Shown: positions 54,123 to 63,435, numbered from the stretch's first letter. The stretch: DNA of 64,000 nucleotides from Tabrizicola piscis (GCF_003940805.1 NZ_CP034328.1:1594001-1658000), one strand, 5' to 3'. Notes: a model not told the origin generated them from the sequence alone. A program made the numbers and translations.

Positions 54123-54800
54123 GTGGCATCCAACGGATATGGCGCGGTTCGCGCGGTTCGCAATGCTGCGGTTGCAGTCTTGGCACTGTCAAGTTCGGTT
54201 TTTGCCGAGCCTGTCACGATCGTGGCACTGGGTGACAGCCTGACGGCGGGCTATGGGCTGGCCGATCAGGGCGATGGGCTTGTGCCGCAGCTGGAGAGTT
54301 GGCTGAAGGCCCGGGGCGCGGATGTGGTGGTGCAGAATGCGGGCGTGTCGGGGGATACGACGGCGGGGGGGCTGGCCCGGGTGGGCTGGGCTTTGGGGCC
54401 GGAGGCGGATGCGGTGATCGTGACGCTGGGGGGCAATGACCTGTTGCGCGGGCTGGACCCGGCCGGGTCACGGACGAACCTGGAGGGGATCTTGCAGGAA
54501 ACGGCGGCGCGGGGGCTGCCGGTGCTGCTGGTGGCGATGCCAGCGCCAACGAACTTCGGGCCGGAGTACAAGGCTGCGTTCGATGCGATGTATGTCGATC
54601 TGGCAGCGCAATATGGGGCTGGTCTGGCCGAAGATTTCTTCGCGGGCCTGAGGGCGGCGGGGGCAGACCCCTCTGATCCGGCGTCTTTGGCGGTGTTCAT
54701 GCAGGCGGACGGCATCCACCCCAACCCCGAGGGCGTGAAGCTGATCGTGGAGGGGCTGGGGCCGAAGGTCGAGGAATTGCTGGAGCGGGTTGCGGACTAG
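54123..54800 (+). CDS. tesA: TesA-like periplasmic arylesterase/lysophospholipase L1 (SGNH hydrolase)
   Basis: 225 residues from GTG 54123, in frame with an exported N-terminus (VRAVRNAAVAVLALSSSVFAE). SGNH blocks: GDSLTAGYG (I, Ser nucleophile), a Gly in VSGDTTAGG (II), GGNDLLRG (III) and DGIHPNPEG with the Asp/His pair (V). TesA is a periplasmic thioesterase, esterase and lysophospholipase. Only 19 bp separate this start from the divergent ybbA start, so the promoters must overlap or lie within the genes. Confidence 0.88.
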   Translation: MASNGYGAVRAVRNAAVAVLALSSSVFAEPVTIVALGDSLTAGYGLADQGDGLVPQLESWLKARGADVVVQNAGVSGDTTAGGLARVGWALGPEADAVIVTLGGNDLLRGLDPAGSRTNLEGILQETAARGLPVLLVAMPAPTNFGPEYKAAFDAMYVDLAAQYGAGLAEDFFAGLRAAGADPSDPASLAVFMQADGIHPNPEGVKLIVEGLGPKVEELLERVAD

Positions 54801-54818
54801 GCCAGCCCTTGCAACCCG

Positions 54819-54878
54819 CTCGTCGATGACTTCGTCACTCCTCGCACCGGGGGCGACGAGAAGACGAAGTCGAACGAG
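54819..54878. terminator. Bidirectional terminator hairpin between tesA and bztD
   Basis: A 9-bp perfect stem GACTTCGTC / GACGAAGTC (54828-54836 with 54863-54871) is extended outward by CTCGT / ACGAG and inward by CTCG / CGAG. It lies between convergent genes. Confidence 0.6.
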
Positions 54879-54900
54879 GAGGCGCCCCTTGATCGCCCGG

Positions 54901-55668
54901 CTAGTGGCCGAGGATCTGGCTGAGGAACAGCTTGGTCCGGTCGGACTTCGGGTTGGTGAAGAACTCTTTCGGTTCGTTCTGTTCGACGATCTGGCCCTGG
55001 TCCATGAAGATCACCCGGTTCGCCACGGCCTGGGCAAAGCCCATTTCATGGGTGACGCAGATCATCGTCATGCCTTCCTGGGCAAGCTGGATCATCGTAT
55101 CCAGCACTTCCTTGATCATTTCGGGGTCAAGGGCCGAGGTCGGTTCGTCAAACAGCATGATCCGGGGGCGCATGCACAGGCTGCGCGCGATGGCGACGCG
55201 CTGTTGCTGGCCACCCGAAAGCTGGCCGGGGTATTTATGCGCCTGTTCCGGGATCTTGACCTTTTCAAGGAAGTACATCGCGGTCTCTTCCGCCTCACGC
55301 TTCGGCACCTTGCGGACCCAGATCGGGGCCAGCGTCAGGTTTTCCAGGATCGTGAGATGCGGGAACAGGTTGAAGTGCTGGAACACCATCCCGACTTCTG
55401 ACCGGACCTTGTCGATGTTCTTCAGGTCATTGGTCAGTTCGGTGCCATCCACGACGATGTGGCCCTGCTGGTGTTCCTCCAGCCGGTTGATGCAGCGGAT
55501 CAGCGTGGACTTGCCCGACCCGGACGGACCGCAGATCACGATCCTTTCCCCGCGCTGCACGGTCATGTTGATGTCGCGCAGGACGTGGAATTGACCGTAC
55601 CACTTGTTCATGCCCTGGATCTGGATCGCAATCTCGTCCGAGACCTGCATTTTCGATGCTTCTGCCAT
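54901..55668 (-). CDS. bztD: Glutamate/glutamine/aspartate/asparagine ABC transporter ATPase
   Basis: 255 residues. Walker A GPSGSGKS, signature LSGGQQQRV, Walker [16 protein letters not shown] and the polar amino acid-type tail [25 protein letters not shown] are present. It energises the BztB/BztC permease. Last gene of bztABCD (aapJQMP in rhizobia), with a 9-nt gap from bztC. Confidence 0.95.
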   Translation of the reverse strand: MAEASKMQVSDEIAIQIQGMNKWYGQFHVLRDINMTVQRGERIVICGPSGSGKSTLIRCINRLEEHQQGHIVVDGTELTNDLKNIDKVRSEVGMVFQHFNLFPHLTILENLTLAPIWVRKVPKREAEETAMYFLEKVKIPEQAHKYPGQLSGGQQQRVAIARSLCMRPRIMLFDEPTSALDPEMIKEVLDTMIQLAQEGMTMICVTHEMGFAQAVANRVIFMDQGQIVEQNEPKEFFTNPKSDRTKLFLSQILGH

Positions 55669-55677
55669 GATATGTCC

Positions 55678-57117
55678 TTAGCGGTGATCAGTCTTGAGCT
55701 TCTTTTCCAGGTACATGGAGTACCGGGACATACCGAAGCAGATGAGAAAGAAGATGGCGCCGACGAAGATGTAGGGCTCCCAGTAGATGCCCTTCCAGTT
55801 GATGTCGGCGCGGACGATTTGCGTGACGCCCTTCAGCGGGTCCATCAGGCCGACGAAGGCGACCAGCGTGGTATCCTTGAACAGACCGATGAAGGTGGAG
55901 ACGATGGCCGGGATCGAGATCTTCAGCGCCTGCGGCAGGATGATGAGCCGCTGGGCACGCCAGTAATCAAGGCCAAGCGCATCAGCCGCTTCATACTGGC
56001 CGCGTGGCAGGGCGGCGAGACCGCCCCGGATCACCTCGGCCAGATAGGCGGCGGCGAAGAAGGTGACCAGAATGATGACGCGCAGGATAATGTCGAAGTT
56101 CGTGCCCGGCGGCAGGAAGTACTGCAGCAAAAGCGAGGCGGTGAAGAGGAGCGTGATGAGCGGCACGCCCCGGATGAATTCGATGAACCCGACCGACAGC
56201 GTCTTGACGATCAGCATGTCAGACTGGCGGCCCAGCGCCAGCAGGATGCCGATCGGCAGGGAAAAGCTGATCCCGGTGACGCCGATCACGATGGCCAGAA
56301 GGAAGCCGCCAAACTGGTCGGAGTTGATGGCCTGCAGGCCGAAGGGCAGGATGGACTGCAGCGCGCCAACCACCGGCACGTCAAGATAGAGCCACCACAG
56401 GACTGCGGCCAGCACCCCTGCCCCGGCAGCCGGAGAAAGGCCGATGAACGGTGAGGCGAAGCGGAACACGGCGTAAAGGACGCCGAAGCCCGCCATGGCC
56501 ACGATGGGCGACCAGATGGACCCGCCCCACAAGAGCCAGAAGCAAAGCGCGGGGTACAGGGCGGTGAACAGCAAAAGCTGGCCCGGCCGCAGCTGCGCCA
56601 AAGCCAGCATGCCGCCGACCAGCAGGATGGCCAGGATGAACACGGTTGCCGGAGCGGCGGACAGGTAAAGCGTCAGCAGCAGGAACAGCCCGACAGCCCC
56701 GAGCACCTTTGTCAGGTTGCCCGCCTGCCCGGCGAACAGCACCGGCGCGAGGGCTGCGAACAGGAAGCCAAAGGCAAGGATGGGCCGCCACCACTGGTCT
56801 GGCGGGTAGAAGCCGAAGATGAAGGCCCCCCACCATTCGCGGATCATCGCCCAGCAGGCGCCGGTGGCCCCTTCGCCGGCGCTTGCCTCGACGATGGCGC
56901 GACATTCGGACAGGGACGAGGCGTTCCAGACCGAATTCAGCCACCAGGGCAGCGACGAGGAGATCAGATAATAGATCGTCGCCACGCCAAACAGGGTGAG
57001 GGCGATGTTGAAGGGGGTGGAGAACAGGTTTTCGCGCAGCCACTTGACCGCGCCGCGTTCGGTGATCGGCGGCGCTTGCGGAGGCAGCATCTCGGTGCGG
57101 GCGAAATGATGATCCAT
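55678..57117 (-). CDS. bztC: Acidic/amide amino acid ABC transporter permease BztC
   Basis: 479 residues, longer than ordinary amino acid permeases because of extra N-terminal TM segments and a periplasmic loop, the known feature of BztC/AapM. About ten TM segments are present. The HisMQ-type core holds FIEFIRGVPLITLLFT and the EAA loop ADALGLDYWRAQRLIILPQALK near the C-terminus. It ends KKLKTDHR. It pairs with BztB to pass glutamate, glutamine, aspartate and asparagine. 1-nt gap from bztB. Confidence 0.93.
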   Translation of the reverse strand: MDHHFARTEMLPPQAPPITERGAVKWLRENLFSTPFNIALTLFGVATIYYLISSSLPWWLNSVWNASSLSECRAIVEASAGEGATGACWAMIREWWGAFIFGFYPPDQWWRPILAFGFLFAALAPVLFAGQAGNLTKVLGAVGLFLLLTLYLSAAPATVFILAILLVGGMLALAQLRPGQLLLFTALYPALCFWLLWGGSIWSPIVAMAGFGVLYAVFRFASPFIGLSPAAGAGVLAAVLWWLYLDVPVVGALQSILPFGLQAINSDQFGGFLLAIVIGVTGISFSLPIGILLALGRQSDMLIVKTLSVGFIEFIRGVPLITLLFTASLLLQYFLPPGTNFDIILRVIILVTFFAAAYLAEVIRGGLAALPRGQYEAADALGLDYWRAQRLIILPQALKISIPAIVSTFIGLFKDTTLVAFVGLMDPLKGVTQIVRADINWKGIYWEPYIFVGAIFFLICFGMSRYSMYLEKKLKTDHR

Positions 57118-57118
57118 C

Positions 57119-58396
57119 TTAGCGCGCCTTCAGCTGGACAGAGTTGTTGTACATGTTCATCAGCGCCGAAATGCTGAGGCTGATCGACAGATAGATGAGC
57201 ATCATCAGCAGCATACACTCCAGTTCCCGGCCAGTCTGGTTCAGGGTGATCCCGCCCAGCGTGCCCCGCAGGTCAAGGTAGCTGACCGCGATGCCAAGCG
57301 AGGTGTTCTTGGTCAGGTTGAGGTACTGGCTGATCAGCGGCGGGATGATGACGCGCAGGGCCTGCGGCAGGATGATCAGGTTCATCGTGCGGCCCGGGCG
57401 GAGGCCAAGGGCGAAGGCGGCTTCGCTTTGCCCGCGGCTGATGGCCTGGATGCCGGCGCGGACAATCTCGGCGATGAAGGCGGCGGTGTAGAGGCTGAGC
57501 GCGATCACCATGGCGGTGAAGGGGTGAGCCACAAGGATCCCGCCCGAGAAGTTGAAGCCTTTGAGGGTGGGCACCTCAAGATGGAAGCCAAGCATGACGA
57601 ACAGCAGCAGGACTGGTGCGAAGAGGACAAGGATGGACTTCCACCATGTCACCGGGCGGTCGCCGGTCGCCTCTTGCGTGGCGCGGGCGGAGGCGAGGAT
57701 GCGGCGGTTCACATAGACGGACCCGGCGATCACCGCGACGATGGCAAGGAAGGTCAGGTTCAGCGTCATGAACCCAAGGTCGACAGACCCAAGCCCGCGT
57801 TCGAACAGCGGTGCCGGAATGTTGGTGCCGCGGTTGGTGACGGCGACGGAGTCGAAGAACATCATCTCGGCCGCCGGGGCCGTGCCTGCGGCGATCATTT
57901 CGTCGGTAAGGCGGAATGCGTTCGGGGCCGGGGTGATTTCCGACAGGATGACGTAGGTCAGCAGGATCCAGAGCAGGAGGGGGACGTTGCGGAAGATCTC
58001 GACATAGACGGTCATCAGACGACCGACGAGCCAGTTCTTCGACAGGCGCAGGACGCCGATGATCACCCCAAGGACGGTGGCGAAGATGCAGCCCCAGAAG
58101 GCGACGACCAGCGTGTTGGCCAGGCCCACAAGCAGGGCGCGGAAGTGGTTGTCGTCGTTGTTGTAGGGGATCAGCTGCTGGCCGATGTCATAGCCGGCGC
58201 GCTGCCAGAGAAAGCCGAAGTTGAACTCTTTCCCGCGGGCTTCGAGGTTCTGCACGGTATTGTTCAGCAGCCAGGCGACCGCCATGGCGAACAGGACCAG
58301 CACCACGAGCTGAATCGTGTAGGACCGGTAGCGCGTATCGTAAACAAGCATCGAGAGCCGAAAACCGTTCTTCGGCACGTCCGTTGCCATTGCCAT
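57119..58396 (-). CDS. bztB: Acidic/amide amino acid ABC transporter permease BztB
   Basis: 425 residues, also longer than usual, as in BztB/AapQ. The N-terminal TM (TIQLVVLVLFAMAVAWLLNN) is followed by a permease core with VYVEIFRNVPLLLWILL and, near the C-terminus, an EAA loop AAFALGLRPGRTMNLIILPQALR. A second segment around ILVLFAPVLLLFVMLGFHL is characteristic. Second gene of the operon, separated from bztA by a 136-nt spacer with a strong hairpin. Confidence 0.93.
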   Translation of the reverse strand: MAMATDVPKNGFRLSMLVYDTRYRSYTIQLVVLVLFAMAVAWLLNNTVQNLEARGKEFNFGFLWQRAGYDIGQQLIPYNNDDNHFRALLVGLANTLVVAFWGCIFATVLGVIIGVLRLSKNWLVGRLMTVYVEIFRNVPLLLWILLTYVILSEITPAPNAFRLTDEMIAAGTAPAAEMMFFDSVAVTNRGTNIPAPLFERGLGSVDLGFMTLNLTFLAIVAVIAGSVYVNRRILASARATQEATGDRPVTWWKSILVLFAPVLLLFVMLGFHLEVPTLKGFNFSGGILVAHPFTAMVIALSLYTAAFIAEIVRAGIQAISRGQSEAAFALGLRPGRTMNLIILPQALRVIIPPLISQYLNLTKNTSLGIAVSYLDLRGTLGGITLNQTGRELECMLLMMLIYLSISLSISALMNMYNNSVQLKAR

Positions 58397-58491
58397 GGCT
58401 TCCCCCTGTTTCCCGGACAGGCGGCCCCGGTTTTGACCGGTGGCGGCGGGGTCTTTGCCCCTGGACTGTCAGGTTATCGTTTGAACGAAAC

Positions 58492-58517
58492 GCGGGGGCG
58501 CCCGAAGGCACCCCCGC
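58492..58517 (-). promoter_or_regulatory. Intercistronic UUCG hairpin between bztA and bztB
   Basis: On the coding strand an 11-bp stem (GCGGGGGTGCC paired to GGCGCCCCCGC, one G-U) closes a UUCG tetraloop. No T run follows. Such a hairpin 3' of a binding-protein gene usually protects its message and gives more of it than of the permease genes. Confidence 0.65.
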
Positions 58518-58532
58518 AAACCTTGCCTCAGA

Positions 58533-59549
58533 TCAACGGAAAGGCGGTGCGTACTGCAGACCACCTTGGGTCCACAACGCGTTCAGGCCGCGGGCCAGGT
58601 TGATGGCCGTGCCTTCACCGATGTTGCGCGAGAAGATCTCGCCATAGTTGCCGACGGCGGCAATGGCGCGCTTGAAGGCATCGTTGTCGAGGCCCATTTT
58701 CGCACCCATGTCACCCGAAACGCCCAGAAGACGCTTCACTTCTTCATCTGCGGTCGAGGTCGCGACTTCTTCGACGTTCGCCGAAGTCACGCCCTTTTCC
58801 TCAGCCACGAGCAGCGCGTAGTAGGTCCAGCGGACCACATCGCCCCAAGCCGAGTCACCATGACGGACGACCGGGCCAAGCGGTTCCTTCGAGATGATCT
58901 CGGGAAGGATGATGTGGGTGTCGGCATCCGGCATAGTCGCACGGCTGGCGGCCAGACCCGAAGCGTCGGTGGTGTAGGCGTCGCAAGCGCCGGCCAGATA
59001 CTGGCGCTGGGCTTCCGAGTCATCGGCAACCGTGACAGGCTGGTAGCTGATGTTGTTCTGCTTGAAGAAGTCAGCCAGGTTCAGTTCGGTCGTGGTGCCG
59101 GTCTGGATGCAGACGGTGGCGCCATCAAGTTCCTTGGCGGACGAAACGCCGAGGTCTTTCTTCACCATGAAGCCCTGGCCGTCGTAGTAGTTCACGGCCA
59201 CGAAATCGAGCGCCAGTTCGCTGTCGCGCGAGAAGGTCCAGGTCGAGTTGCGGACCAGAAGGTCCACTTCGCCGGACTGCAGCGCGGTAAAGCGGGTTTC
59301 GCCGGTGGTGGGGACGAACTTGACCTTGGTCGCATCGCCCAGAACAACGGCAGCAACAGCGCGGCACAGGTCGACGTCGAAGCCAGACCAGTTGCCGCTC
59401 GCGTCCGGCGCGCCGAAGCCGGTCAGACCGGTGTTCGACCCGCAGATCAGCTCGCCGCGCGCCTTGATGTCATCAAGGGTCGCAGCGGCAGCCAGACCCG
59501 AAACGAGCGTGGTGGCCGCGAGCGCGCCGAAGAATACGGATTTTTTCAT
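58533..59549 (-). CDS. bztA: Glutamate/glutamine/aspartate/asparagine-binding periplasmic protein BztA
   Basis: 338 residues with a signal peptide (MKKSVFFGALAATTLVSGLAAA). Mature SBP family 3 pattern: LDDIKARGELICGSNTGLTGFGAPDASG, WSGFDVDLCRAVAAVVLGD and later TCGATCGACDAY-type Cys/Tyr region YLAGACDAYTTD. It binds the amino acid in the periplasm for BztBC. First and presumably most highly expressed gene; the start has GGAAGAGG about 6 nt upstream. Confidence 0.94.
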   Translation of the reverse strand: MKKSVFFGALAATTLVSGLAAAATLDDIKARGELICGSNTGLTGFGAPDASGNWSGFDVDLCRAVAAVVLGDATKVKFVPTTGETRFTALQSGEVDLLVRNSTWTFSRDSELALDFVAVNYYDGQGFMVKKDLGVSSAKELDGATVCIQTGTTTELNLADFFKQNNISYQPVTVADDSEAQRQYLAGACDAYTTDASGLAASRATMPDADTHIILPEIISKEPLGPVVRHGDSAWGDVVRWTYYALLVAEEKGVTSANVEEVATSTADEEVKRLLGVSGDMGAKMGLDNDAFKRAIAAVGNYGEIFSRNIGEGTAINLARGLNALWTQGGLQYAPPFR

Positions 59550-59569
59550 TCTTACCTCTTCCTGAGTAA

Positions 59570-59588
59570 GCGGCCTTCAGAGGGCCGC
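59570..59588 (-). promoter_or_regulatory. Leader hairpin upstream of bztA
   Basis: Perfect 6-bp GCGGCC / GGCCGC stem with a 7-nt loop, about 20 nt before the bztA start. It sits just upstream of the ribosome binding site and could stabilise the 5' end of the message. Confidence 0.4.
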
Positions 59589-59786
59589 GTTATTGGTGCC
59601 CCGCGATCCCCTCGCGGCGGCGCAACTGTTGGAGGTGAGCCTCTCCCAGTGTCATGCAGTTTCGACCAAAGCGGTTTGCAAGGTCAAGCGTGTCCCGTAA
59701 CAAACAGGAAAATTGCATGTTTTCGACGGGTTGTGCAGGTTGATCGACCTTTAGGCACCGTGCTGCACAGTCCTTGGGCAAACTTG

Positions 59787-60494
59787 TCACCCACACAATG
59801 CGTAGAATCGGTCCGCCTGCAGCAAAGCCGCATGTTTCAGCGCGGAGATTTCGGCCGCTTCCTCATCCGCGCCCCACTGGTCGATCTGCCAGCTTTCGTC
59901 GATCCGGCTGAGGGTCCAGGCGTCGTCTGCGGCAAGCCGCCCGCGGGTGACGGCCAGCGCAAGGATCAGTGATCCGGAGATGGCGACAAGGTCATGGAAG
60001 GCGGCAAGCTGGAACGGCGAAAGCGCACGAACCGCGGCCTTAAGGGTGGCAAGGCTGGTGGCAGGCTGTTCGACATGCATGACGCCGTGGGTCACCTGCA
60101 GCGGTGTCCCTAGGGCCTGTGCGGCCCAATCGAGCAGCGGGTCCCAGGCGGCGGACTGGCGGTCGATCAGGGCCGCAGGTCCGGTGGCGCGGTAGCACAG
60201 CAGGTCAGTCTCGCCATAGGCGGCCAGCATGTCGACCACGGCGTCGAAATGGGCGGCGACGGTGTCGATGGCGGAATTCGCTGTGCGGGTGAAGGGCATG
60301 GTGGCGGGGTCCACCTTGCCGGTCTGCGCCTGCCATTCGGCGGCGACGGCATCGGCCAAGGCCTTGGTCGGCAGGATCAGTGGGGCCTTCAGGGGCGTGC
60401 GGACCGGGCGGGCATCGAGGTGGACGGTGAAGCCGTCCCCTTCGGGCACAACGGTGGCTTCGGTCCAGAAGCGGCGGGGGGACCAGGCGGTCAT
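59787..60494 (-). CDS. ATP12 family F1-ATPase assembly chaperone
   Basis: 235 residues from ATG 60494, which overlaps the upstream stop (ATGA). It begins MTAWSPRRFW and has the ATP12 core: VHLDARPVRTPLKAPLILPTKALADAVAAEW, a PFTRTANSAIDTV segment, and WDPLLDWAAQALGTPLQVTHGV. Found in alphaproteobacteria and mitochondria, it aids assembly of the F1 alpha subunit. Coupled to the pseudouridine synthase gene. Confidence 0.93.
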   Translation of the reverse strand: MTAWSPRRFWTEATVVPEGDGFTVHLDARPVRTPLKAPLILPTKALADAVAAEWQAQTGKVDPATMPFTRTANSAIDTVAAHFDAVVDMLAAYGETDLLCYRATGPAALIDRQSAAWDPLLDWAAQALGTPLQVTHGVMHVEQPATSLATLKAAVRALSPFQLAAFHDLVAISGSLILALAVTRGRLAADDAWTLSRIDESWQIDQWGADEEAAEISALKHAALLQADRFYALCG

Positions 60495-61534
60495 CTGATC
60501 TGCTCGAACGGGTCGGCGGGGACGTCGGATTCCTTCCAGTCCATCAGTTTCCAGGTGCGGGCCATATGTTCGGGTAAGGGCGCGGTGAACGTCAGCATCT
60601 TCTTGGTGATCGGGTGTTCGATTGACAGGCTGCGGGCGTGAAGGTGCAGCTTTTTCGACAGATCGCCACCTGCCCCCGCGCCCCAGCCATCGCCCATGTT
60701 TTCGGACTCGCCGCCGCCATATTTGCCATCGCCGATGATCGGGTGGCCGATTTCGGCCATATGGGCGCGCAATTGGTGGGTTCGGCCGGTGACCGGCTCC
60801 AACGCCATCCAGGACAGGCGGGCGCCAAGGAACCACAGGGTGAAGTAATCGGTCTGCGCGCGCTTGGCATCGGGATGTTCGGCCATCTTGGCAGGATGGA
60901 CGCAAACCATCTTCTCACCCTCGCCGCCCCTGCCCCGGCCCGGGGCCTTCATCAGGCCGAATTTGATCGAGCCCTGACGGGGATGCGGCACACCGGCGAC
61001 GACGGCCCAGTAGATCTTGCGGGCAGCGCGATGGCGCAGCGCTTCGCTCAGCGCGCGGGCGATCCGGTCGGTGCGGGCCAGCATCAGGATGCCGGAGGTA
61101 TCCTTGTCCAGCCGGTGGACGAGCTTGGGCTTGTCCTTGTAGCCGAACTTCAACGCCTCGGTCAGGCCGTCAACGTGGCGGTCGCCCTGACCGCTGCCGC
61201 CTTGGGACGGCAGGCCGGCGGGTTTGTTCAGGATGATGATATGTTCATCCTTCCACAGCACGGCGGCCTGGATCATCCGTTCATCGGCTGCCGAAATGCC
61301 ACCCGCGCGCGGACGGGCGGGCGCTTCGGTGTCCGGCAGGGGTGGGACGCGGATCATCATGCCGGGGGCCACGCGGTCGGACGCCTTGGCGCGGGCGCTG
61401 TCGATCCGGATCTGGCCGGTGCGGCACAGCTTTTCCACCGCGCCTTGCGTCACATGCGGAAAGCGGCGGCGGAGCCATTTGTCGAGGCGCTGTTCGCCCT
61501 CATCCTCGGTCACGGTCAGGTGCTGGACGGTCAT
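60491..61534 (-). CDS. RluA/RluC-family 23S rRNA pseudouridine synthase
   Basis: 347 residues from ATG 61534 (ATGA overlap with crcB). An N-terminal S4 RNA-binding domain (EGEQRLDKWLRRRFPHVTQGAVEKLCRTGQIRID region) precedes the catalytic core with VHRLDKDTSGILMLART (catalytic Asp in the RLD motif), and ends with PVTGRTHQLRAHMAEIGHPIIGD. Most likely RluC, which modifies 23S rRNA. A glycine-rich insert lies before PVTGRTH in the SIKFGLMKAPGRGRGGEGE stretch. Confidence 0.9.
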   Translation of the reverse strand: MTVQHLTVTEDEGEQRLDKWLRRRFPHVTQGAVEKLCRTGQIRIDSARAKASDRVAPGMMIRVPPLPDTEAPARPRAGGISAADERMIQAAVLWKDEHIIILNKPAGLPSQGGSGQGDRHVDGLTEALKFGYKDKPKLVHRLDKDTSGILMLARTDRIARALSEALRHRAARKIYWAVVAGVPHPRQGSIKFGLMKAPGRGRGGEGEKMVCVHPAKMAEHPDAKRAQTDYFTLWFLGARLSWMALEPVTGRTHQLRAHMAEIGHPIIGDGKYGGGESENMGDGWGAGAGGDLSKKLHLHARSLSIEHPITKKMLTFTAPLPEHMARTWKLMDWKESDVPADPFEQIR

Positions 61535-61881
61535 GACATGGCTTTCATCAGGGCCACGCCAAGCGCGGCAGCGGCAAGGGAGAGGGCGACAGAGGCCCCG
61601 ACATAGGCGACGGCCTGCAGGGTCTGGCCGGTCTGGACCAGCTTGAGCGTGTCCAGAGAGAAGGCGGAAAAGGTGGTGAAGCCACCCAGCACCCCGGTCA
61701 TGAGGAACAGCTGCCATCCGTCACGCGCCCCCAGCCAGACGAACAGGACGCCGATGGCAAGGCTGCCCAGCACGTTGACCGCAAGCGTGCCCACGGGTGC
61801 GCCGATGGCGGTTACCATCAGGTAGCGCAGCACGGCACCTAGGGCGCCGCCAAGGGCGACAAGGGGAAGGGTCTGGGACAT
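61531..61881 (-). CDS. crcB: Fluoride ion channel CrcB/Fluc
   Basis: 116 residues with four TM segments. The family motif GGALGAVLRYL is at the start, followed by VNVLGSLAIGVLF and TGVLGGFTTFSAFSLDTL, the fluoride-pore TFSTF region. It exports cytoplasmic fluoride as a dual-topology dimer. First gene of the crcB-pseudouridine synthase-ATP12 unit. Confidence 0.94.
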   Translation of the reverse strand: MSQTLPLVALGGALGAVLRYLMVTAIGAPVGTLAVNVLGSLAIGVLFVWLGARDGWQLFLMTGVLGGFTTFSAFSLDTLKLVQTGQTLQAVAYVGASVALSLAAAALGVALMKAMS

Positions 61882-61945
61882 GCGCGGTCTTTGCGGTGGA
61901 CAGGGGCATTTGTCAATGCAAAGGCCCTGTCCTTCCGGTCCGCAC

Positions 61946-61989
61946 CAAATTCCTTCGAAGGAATTTGCAAATCTTTTCGAAAAGATTTG
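61946..61989. repeat. Double-palindrome element (copy 2), downstream of rarA
   Basis: A 22-bp palindrome (61946-61967, centre CCTTCGAAGG) is followed by a 22-bp one (61968-61989, centre CTTTTCGAAAAG) that is identical to the inner 22 bases of the second palindrome at 44940-44963. It starts 4 nt beyond the rarA stop on the minus strand. Confidence 0.75.
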
Positions 61990-61993
61990 GGGC

Positions 61994-63304
61994 CTAGCCG
62001 TCCTGACGTTTCGCCCGCAGTTTGGCGAAGTAGTCGATCCGCTTCTTCAACTCACGTTCGAAACCGCGTTCGGGGGGCAGATACCAGACCGGGCGCTTCA
62101 TGCCTTCGGGGAAGTAGTCCTGCCCGGAAAAGCCGTCTTCGGCGTCATGGTCATAGGCGTAGCCGGTGCCATAGCCGATGTCCTTCATCAGCTTGGTCGG
62201 CGCGTTCAGGATGTGCTTGGGCGGCGGATGGCTGCCGGTTTCCCGCGCCGCCGCCCGTGCCGCCTTGTAGGCCGTGTAGACCGCGTTCGATTTCGGCGCG
62301 AGCGCAAGGTAGACCACCGCCTGCGCCAGGGCCAGTTCCCCCTCGGGCGAGCCCAGACGTTCATAGGTCTGCCAGCTTTGCAGGCAGACATCCTGCGCCT
62401 GAGGATCGGCCAGGCCGATATCCTCCACCGCCATGCGGGTGATGCGGCGGGCAAGGAAACGGGGATCCTCGCCCCCTTCCAGCATCCGGGCGAACCAGTA
62501 GAGGGCGGCGTCGGGATCGGACCCGCGCACGGATTTGTGCAGGGCCGAGATCAGGTTGTAATGCTCCTCGCCCGACTTGTCGTACTTGGCCGCGCGGCGC
62601 ATCAGGCGGGTGGAGAGCGCGTCACGATCCAGCGGGGTTTCAGTCTTCCAGGCGGCGACCTGTTCGATCAGGTTCAGCAGCGCGCGGCCGTCACCATCGG
62701 CCATCTCCAGAAGCGCCTCGCGCGCTTCGCCTTTCAGGGGCAGGGCGCGGCCAAGCTCTTGCTCGGCCCGCTGGGCAAGGCGTTCAAGGTCGACGAGGCC
62801 AAGCCGGTCCAGCACGATGACCTGCGCGCGGGACAGAAGCGCTGCGTTCAGCTCGAAACTGGGGTTCTCGGTGGTGGCACCGACCAGAAGGATCGTCCCA
62901 TCCTCCATATGCGGCAGAAAGCCGTCTTGCTGGGCCTTGTTGAAGCGATGGATCTCATCCACGAACAGCAGGGTCCCCTGCCCGTTCTGCCGCCGGATCT
63001 TGGCGGTTTCGAACACCTTGCGCAAATCCGGGACGCCGGTGAAGATGGCCGAGATCTGAACGAAGGTCAGGTCCGTCTCAGCCGCCAGAAGCCGGGCGAT
63101 GGTGGTCTTGCCCACCCCGGGCGGGCCCCAGAGGATGAGTGAGGACAAGGACCGCGCCGCCAGCATCGCCCCAAGCGGGCCTTCAGCCGACAGCACCTTT
63201 TCCTGACCGATCACCTGCGACAGCGCGCGCGGGCGCAGACGGTCCGCCAGCGGGCGGGGTGCGTCGGGCTGTGCAGGGGCGGCGATGTCGAAAAGGTCTG
63301 CCAT
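61994..63304 (-). CDS. rarA: Replication-associated recombination protein A (RarA/MgsA, AAA+ ATPase)
   Basis: 436 residues. N-terminal LADRLRPRALSQVIGQEKVL, Walker A GPPGVGKTT, Walker B TLLFVDEIHRF, sensor 1 LLVGATTENPSFELN and the C-terminal tetramerisation part with DAALYWFARMLEGGEDPRFLARR and YPHNFP-like YFPEGM segment. It acts at stalled replication forks with RecA and SSB. Followed by the double-palindrome element. Confidence 0.94.
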   Translation of the reverse strand: MADLFDIAAPAQPDAPRPLADRLRPRALSQVIGQEKVLSAEGPLGAMLAARSLSSLILWGPPGVGKTTIARLLAAETDLTFVQISAIFTGVPDLRKVFETAKIRRQNGQGTLLFVDEIHRFNKAQQDGFLPHMEDGTILLVGATTENPSFELNAALLSRAQVIVLDRLGLVDLERLAQRAEQELGRALPLKGEAREALLEMADGDGRALLNLIEQVAAWKTETPLDRDALSTRLMRRAAKYDKSGEEHYNLISALHKSVRGSDPDAALYWFARMLEGGEDPRFLARRITRMAVEDIGLADPQAQDVCLQSWQTYERLGSPEGELALAQAVVYLALAPKSNAVYTAYKAARAAARETGSHPPPKHILNAPTKLMKDIGYGTGYAYDHDAEDGFSGQDYFPEGMKRPVWYLPPERGFERELKKRIDYFAKLRAKRQDG

Positions 63305-63385
63305 GGTGGCAGTCTAGGCGCAGCGGCGGGAAACCGGAAGCGGCAAGCACGCTGGCAATCGGCCCGGCCAGACGGCCCGGGCGAT

Positions 63386-63426
63386 GGTGGGGTCCTCCAG
63401 CGTGGAAGACCCCTTCGAACCCCACC
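63386..63426 (-). terminator. Hairpin downstream of the luxI-like gene
   Basis: GGTGGGGT (63386-63393) pairs with ACCCCACC (63419-63426), with inner GGGGTC / GACCCC and CTTCCA / TGGAAG type pairing as alternatives. It lies 10-50 nt beyond the luxI stop. Probably the terminator of that gene. Confidence 0.5.
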
Positions 63427-63435
63427 GGGGTCCTT

